NCBI RefSeq assembly: GCF_964355755.1
Contig: NC_092677.1
Span: 10,624,601-10,688,600 of the forward strand
Source: Antedon mediterranea
Lineage: Eukaryota; Echinodermata; Crinoidea; Comatulida; Antedonidae
DNA: 64,000 nucleotides
Reading direction: 5' to 3'
Below the pieces are notes generated by a model. That model saw only the letters and a list, made by a program, of their open reading frames with translations, searched no databases and had not been told where the DNA came from. Both the position numbers and the translations under genes were made by a program. Shown piece by piece: positions 58,487 to 64,000 of the stretch (position 1 is its first letter; the number at the start of each line of letters is the position of its first letter).

Positions 58487-59125
58487 ACTTTTATTTCTAT
58501 ATCACTGTGCTACCCTGGTGCGAAATTGGGTCCACTTGAGCAGTTACCGTAGTACTATTTCTATTATTGAAGTTAATAAAGGCATAAATGGCGCTCCGTA
58601 GAGAAGTAGAGAATGCTCCAGTCGTCAGAATGACGCTCTGAATATACCTCGAAATTCGAGAGAAATTCATGAATGAGTGTTTTTTCGGTCTGCCGCCCTC
58701 TTTCGGATTCTACCACATTCTTTTCCTATCTTTCAGAAATTCAGAATTCCGAAGTATGGCGAAAGACAGTGATCTGGTAATGTTTTTTTCGTGAATTGTT
58801 TTGATTATAAATCAACTTTTCAGAGACACTGACATATTTTGTTTTGAACTATGAACCATTCAAATATAAACAGTGTAATAATGAACGTAATTTTTAACTG
58901 TTTTCATGGCTAATTTCTACCAGAAAGATCACGATTTTGTTAAGTTCATTCTTAAAGACTGAACGAGTCATTGAGCAGTGTCTGTTGAAGAATTTATGAC
59001 CGTCTGAATGCGGTTTTAGAACCTGTTTAATTTATTTACATTCAGAATGCATTGGCTAAGTAGGAGTGGTAGTGTATATAAGATAGATGCACTAGAATTA
59101 AGCATAGGATCAATGCTGAGCCACA

Positions 59126-62100
59126 ATGGAGTATAGCAGTGACTTTCGCAAACAGTTGTGTACTGCCTCGGAGCAGGGTGACTTATCAGCGGTACAAACA
59201 TTACTACAACACAATGACATCAAAGTTGATTGCGTTGACGGAGAATCCGGTATCACACCTCTCCAGTTAGCAGCAGCTAACGGACACGAGGATGTCGTCC
59301 GCCAACTTATCATGGGCGGAGCGGCACTTGACTGCAAGAACTTTTATGGTTGGACAGCCTTGATGCAGGCTGCTAGTTACGGTCACGATAAAGTTGTCGC
59401 ATTATTATTGCAAAATAAAGCAGATTTTAAATTAAAGAACAACCTTGGCGCGTCGGCCTTAACTGTAGCGGCGCGCTTTGGACATACCGCGGTTGTTAAA
59501 AGGTTACTTGACACAGGGATTGATGTTAATGATGGCACAAGTAATATCAACCAAGGATTTTACTCAAAAGGGATTGGTGCGACTCCGTTGATAGTAGCTT
59601 CTCAATTTGGACATGACGCCATAATGAGAGCGCTATTAGATCGCGGTTCAAATCCAAAACATAAGAACGAAACAACAGGGTGGAATGCGCTCATGTTTGC
59701 TGCTCTGAATGGACATATGACATCAGCGCAGATTCTAGTCGATCGAGGCTGTGATCCAAACGAGACTAATTACATCGGTAAAACTGCTTACGAGGTTGCA
59801 ATGTGTGCTGGTAAGCGAGAAGCTGCAGGCTATTTAGATAGGAAAACAACAACAAGACCAAAAATAGGTAGGATAATTATCAGTACATTTTTATAACTAT
59901 CATGGGGAGCACTAACTATAATATTAATTTTAGTCTGCAAAAAATATATAAAAGGAGTTTATAATGTAATTTTAGCTATCAAAATTTATTGAAGTTTTGT
60001 TAACAAAACTAATTTTGTACTGCATTGTTTCTGACATGGCTATAACAATATGTTGTTTATTTTATATATAAAATTCATATAATACTAAATAAATCTTATG
60101 CTTAATTTGAGATGTAAGCAGCGCAGTTTAAAATTGCGCAATTTGAAGTGTATGCAGCTCAGTTTTTTTGCGCATTTATTACATTTCTTGGTCACCACAG
60201 CTGGTAAATAAGTTTATTTCACCAAGGCAAATTCTAGTGCGAACGAGGCGTAAGTATATTTGAATGCTGCCATCTGTTGAGCCTGTGGAGTGTGGGATTG
60301 ACTAGCAGAAAGCAACATCTGTTGTATTACTGCTAATAAACTACATGCTTGATTAACCTTACTATTGTCTACTTTTGTGTATTCGCAATCGTATCAATAT
60401 TATAAGAAGTTCAACAGTCTCAAGCATATATTTGTTGTTTGAATATATTTTTAGTTTACAGGTGTTGTATAGTATTTAGAAATTCAGTGCCAACTTTAAA
60501 AAAACTCAATTTTCTTTTTTGGTGCAGTGCATCACCCCTATTTAGGGGATAACCTTCTTAAAAGAACTTTGCAAAATTCCTGTGAAAACGAATAGGGGTA
60601 AATGTGGTACTAGATGTTTAACATGCTACAGCCAACCCCAATTCAGGAGACACCTCTATTAAGGGGACACTTTGTAGTGTCCAGAATGTTTCCCCCTAAA
60701 AGGGGTTGATTCTACTAAATTCTAACCGAAAGAAACTGTTTAAGAAATGTTAAAAGATAGTATAGATATTTTATTGAAATTATTAAATGCTACTGTCGAC
60801 ACTATCAAACATTATGTGACAAAAAAAAATGATGGACATGATGATGTCATATCACTAACATATTTGGGCACATCACTACCATATTAGGGCACATCACTAC
60901 CATATTAGGGCACATCACTACCATATTAGGGCACATCACTACCATATTAGGGTACATCACTACCATATTAGGGCACATCACTACCATATTAGGGCACATC
61001 ACTACCATATTAGGGCACATCACACTAGTTTGATAGTGTATTTTAGTGCTAGTATGTATTTACGCTCTGTATAGTAAATTGCAATCAGATCTTTGAGTTT
61101 GTTGTATAGTATAGTCATTGTATTCTTCTTTGTTATGATATAAAAGGTGTACAAAGGAATTCATTTTCTTGCATTGTTTGTTAATAATCTTAAGATCCCA
61201 TGTATAGACTCGCTTAAAAAATAAACAATATACTCTTTATGCTGAAGTACTACAATATATATTCAAAGTATGGATTTCTATTGTTGGCTTGGTTCAGATA
61301 AGAGAGATCAAGGCCTATCTCTATTATCTGATATCTGAGAGTGTATTGTGTTTATTTATTTAAGCACAGACGAATTAGTTTTACCAATTCCTCCATGATT
61401 TAAGAAAATAATGTATTGTAAAAAGAGACTTTTTTTCTGATAATGTAAGGAACTTAGGAAGTCTATATAGTATAAAAAATAACATAATAAATATTCAAAT
61501 TAAACTAAAAATCCATTGGCTGACAGCTTTAAATTACAGTTTTTCAGGTAAATAAATTTTGTTCCTAAGATCCAATTTTTATTCAAAATGGATAACTATT
61601 ATGTGACAATAAAATGGCTTATTTGACAACAAAACTTGTAAAAATTATTTTTTAGGGGACAATACATCTTTGAACGTTTTACACAAATATTAATACACAA
61701 ATGAGGCGATTGTACAAGGCAACTACTAACGAATCTGTAATCACAGATTGTATGCTACAGATGCTTGATTTCTCAACATCTTTAAGATACAGTGATTATT
61801 TTAAGCATGTACAGTATTGTTAATTTCCTGCATATATATACAACTTGCAACACATAACAAAATGAATATACTTAACAGAATATAAATTTAAACAAAGCTG
61901 AAATATGCTACCACAATACAATTAGTTCTACTGAAGACCTATTCATTTGTTGATGATGTCTTATATGAAGTACCTAACGGCACTGAAATAGGCCTACTAT
62001 TGGAACGCAGCAATTTAGGGTGGGAAAATCATAAGTCATTTTATAGACATTTACAAATCATTCAAGTTTTGTTTTGTTTGTTTCTTTTATTCTTGATACA

Positions 62101-64000
62101 GTGCCAACAACATCAAAACCAAAGATCATTGAAGCAGCAGAAACTGGTGACCTCAGACTGATAACACAGATCTTAGATGAAGACCCCACACAGGTCGATA
62201 CTGTGTCACCAGAGGGGGCAACGTCGCTTATGATAGCAGCTATGCTTGGGAGGATTGATATAGCTAAGATGTTACTACATCGTGGAGCAGATATTAACAA
62301 ACAGGATTCTAAGAATGGTTGGACTTCTCTTATGCAAGCCACATTTTTTAGGTAATTATATTACATAATATAAAATAATCATGAAGGTTTGAGTTTGGAG
62401 GAATGGATTGTAAATTTGTAATCAAATAATAATAATATCCCGGATTTATAAAGCGCCTGATGTTGCGAAACCTAAGCGCTGTACATATTACCCTGGACAT
62501 TTTTGGATCAAACGTGTATGGAAACATAGTCATACTCCATAATGCAGGTAGTAATCAGCGCAAACGTGTGTCTTGATCTAACCAGGTACCTATTTGTACA
62601 CTTGGGTGGAGAGAAGCAGCTTAGTAATCAGTGCAAACGTGTGTCTTGATCTAACCAGGTACCTATTTACACTTGGGTGGAGAGAAGCAGGTAGTAATCA
62701 GTGCAAACGTGTGTCTTGATCTAACCAGGTACCTATTTGTACACTTGGGTGGAGAGAAGCAAACATAAATAAAGTATCTTGCCCAAAGATACAAGCAATG
62801 CAACAGGAGTTTGATTCGAACCACACACCTTTACAATGATACAAAATCTTTTAAGCTACCTTACATTTTAATTAAAGGCACACAGAGTTTGTAAAATTTC
62901 TCTTGAATCAAAATGCCGATGCCAGCCTCAAGGCCCAAGATCGATGTACAGCCCTTGATCTGGTTATATGTTTGCGTAAGTATCTTATTGTTTTGTACAT
63001 GTTATTTTTTCCTCTGGTTAAACAGACATAGGGAACATACGCAAGGCCGTAATGAGAGGTTAAAAACAGACAAGGCAAATTTGCTTTAAATATAATAATC
63101 AATTATATAATATGATGATCTGTGCTGGAGAATTGGTGGTAAAAATTGAAAATGTCAGACTAGGCAAGCGCTTTGTGTGCATCATGCTAGCTACGGCCCT
63201 GATACAGTAACCTATAACCACATAACTATTCTCCAGCTTTTATATTGTATTCCTACGAAATGTTTAAATATAACTTGTTGTTTTTTTTCAGCTGATTCAG
63301 ACACTGAATTGACACGGATGTTGGCATCTGCAGCAATGCCTGTCCAGGGTTCTGCTGCCTCATCACGCTCTCCAAAAAACAACACTGGTTCGGGAACATG
63401 GCTTACAAAATCTGACAAGCCACTACCAGATGAGAAGCCAAAAGGAGGATTGAAGGTAGGCCTATTAGTTTTATGTTATCTAGTTTTCTAAGACCACCAT
63501 TTAATTATACCAGTATTTTATCCTTCAGATGAAATGTTAAGGAGATGGTGATGTGTAGCACATGATCAATGTGTAAACAAATTGGTGTCACACCAAAATA
63601 CTTTAATTTAACAAAATTGAGCATTACAGTTTGCAATTTCTATTCTTTTTTATTTTAATTTTTAGCCCATTAGTAATCTTTAAGCCTGCTTAATTATCTA
63701 TCTCATTAACATAAAATCAACAAAAAAAATTGTAAAATTCGGAATGACCCTGTTTAACAATTAATGTTAGGCTTTGTCAAAATTTAAACAAATATTATTT
63801 TCGTTTTGTTCTCAATCTAGGCATGGTGGAATCGGTTATCAAATCGTTTCCAAAATCTGAAGTTGTCTCGGACGTTAATGTCTGGCATGACAACCACTAA
63901 ACTCACTCCATTCCATGATGAAAACAACGTGACTGATTCCGCTGTATCCATCGACAAAGAGAAGTCCGATGCAAGCATACAAAGAAACGGAAAAAAGAAA
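59126..64000 (+). CDS. ANKS6: Ankyrin repeat and SAM domain protein 6 (ANKS6), 5' part
   Basis: ANKS6 acts at the inversin compartment of the primary cilium with NEK8, INVS and NPHP3, and with BICC1; loss causes cystic kidney disease in vertebrates. Exons: 59126-59867, 62102-62351, 62878-62975, 63292-63455, 63821 past the window end; 478 residues so far, all in frame. Exon 1 alone encodes six or so ankyrin repeats; key matches to human are YGWTALMQAA.YGH, LGASALTVAARFGH, GWNALMFAALNGH and DYLDPLTTVRPK (here GYLDRKTTTRPKI). Then DGATPLMLAA-like, NGWTSLMQAT, FVKFLLNQNADASLKA, DSDTELTRMLAS and KGGLKAWWNRLSNRFQNLKL (human [20 protein letters not shown]). The C-terminal SAM domain lies outside. 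Start MEYSSDFRKQLCTASEQGD aligns with the human start region. Confidence 0.95.
60530..60716. repeat. Repeat G copy 4
   Basis: 'cacccctatttaggggat...' , 'agccaaccccaattcaggagaca', 'ctattaaggggacactttgtagtgtcc', 'ccctaaaaggggttgattctact'. In ANKS6 intron 1. Confidence 0.62.
60791..61040. mobile_element. MITE family A, copy 19, with seven-fold CArG array
   Basis: Left end TACTGTCGACACTATCAAAC, right end CACTAGTTTGATAGTGTA. The centre is expanded: unit CCATATTAGGGCACATCACT plus A (21 bp) repeated seven times, with CCATATTAGG starting at 60879, 60900, 60921, 60942, 60963, 60984 and 61005. Located in ANKS6 intron 1, about 1 kb from each flanking exon. Confidence 0.92.
62425..62850 (-). mobile_element. 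SINE S2 copy with internal triplication
   Basis: Begins 'aataataatatcccggatttataaagcgcctgatg', then 'tccataatgcaggtagtaatcagcgcaaacgtgtgtcttgatctaaccaggtacctatttgtacacttgggtggagagaagca' occurs three times in tandem (starts near 62545, 62620 and 62690), then 'cttgcccaaagata...gattcgaacc' (inverse B box). ANKS6 intron 2. Confidence 0.72.

Larger units (their letters stand above)
55630..58690. mobile_element. Nested ~3-kb element with long inverted terminal repeats
   Basis: The left arm 55630-55745 ('aggtatattcagagggtcatttcgacg...gcattctctacttctacggagcgccatttatgcctttatt...ctacggtaa') is inverted at 58548-58665. A subterminal 'cactgtgctcaagtggaccca' repeat follows on the left (55805-55860) and is inverted on the right (57535-57640 and 58495-58545). 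The interior holds the SINE at 56169, the pol III-like unit at 56010 and a LINE fragment. It separates the divergent zinc-finger gene and ANKS6. Confidence 0.75.

Noticed and set aside
58754-58780. An upstream first coding exon of ANKS6 (ATGGCGAAAGACAGTGATCT)
   Set aside because: It has a weak donor (GTAATG), but the exon at 59126 already starts where the human protein starts; splicing evidence would be needed.
19977-61040. Firm TSD assignment (TA or TTAA) for MITE family A
   Set aside because: Some copies are flanked by TTAA on both sides and others by TA; the palindromic ends make the boundary ambiguous by eye.

Overview
The window is eukaryotic: genes are split into many exons with GT-AG (and a few GC-AG) introns, the DNA is AT-rich, and introns and intergenic DNA are full of SINE, LINE and MITE copies and minisatellites. 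The proteins match genes conserved in vertebrates (MROH1, C18orf63, EIF6, CFAP418, ANKS6), which suggests an invertebrate deuterostome. An echinoderm is my best guess from the repeat style, but nothing here proves the phylum. Most lone ORFs are not genes, so I assembled coding exons by hand from frame, splice sites and remembered human orthologues.

Layout. 1-2400 is a degenerate repeat with TGACGTCA palindromes. 4058-22258 (+) is an MROH1 orthologue: 35 coding exons giving 1,640 residues, against about 1,641 in human. 24102-33595 (-) is a C18orf63 (DUF4708) orthologue: 11 coding exons, 672 residues. One of its introns holds two huge minisatellites (29 bp x ~96 and 16 bp x ~108). 34929-37866 (-) is EIF6: 7 exons, 245 residues, the same length as human. 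It is head-to-head, 411 bp apart, with CFAP418/C8orf37 (38278-40361, +). 42674-46891 (-) encodes an FGF-like beta-trefoil protein. 46900-51700 is mostly transposon debris, including a LINE interrupted by a 1.05-kb TIR element with a perfect 5-bp target duplication. 51963-55461 (-) encodes a predicted single-pass membrane protein with a C2H2 finger on the predicted lumenal side; I do not recognise the family. 55630-58690 is a nested element with long inverted ends, holding a tRNA-derived SINE and a LINE fragment. 59126 to the window end (+) is the 5' part of ANKS6, with ankyrin repeats.

The genes do not form one pathway. CFAP418 and ANKS6 are both ciliary; EIF6 acts in 60S ribosome maturation; MROH1 is a HEAT-repeat protein. 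The most striking non-coding signal is one MITE family, about 19 copies, that carries perfect CArG boxes, CC(A/T)6GG, the binding consensus of serum response factor. In ANKS6 intron 1 one copy has expanded into seven CCATATTAGG boxes, the c-fos SRE core, at exactly 21-bp spacing.
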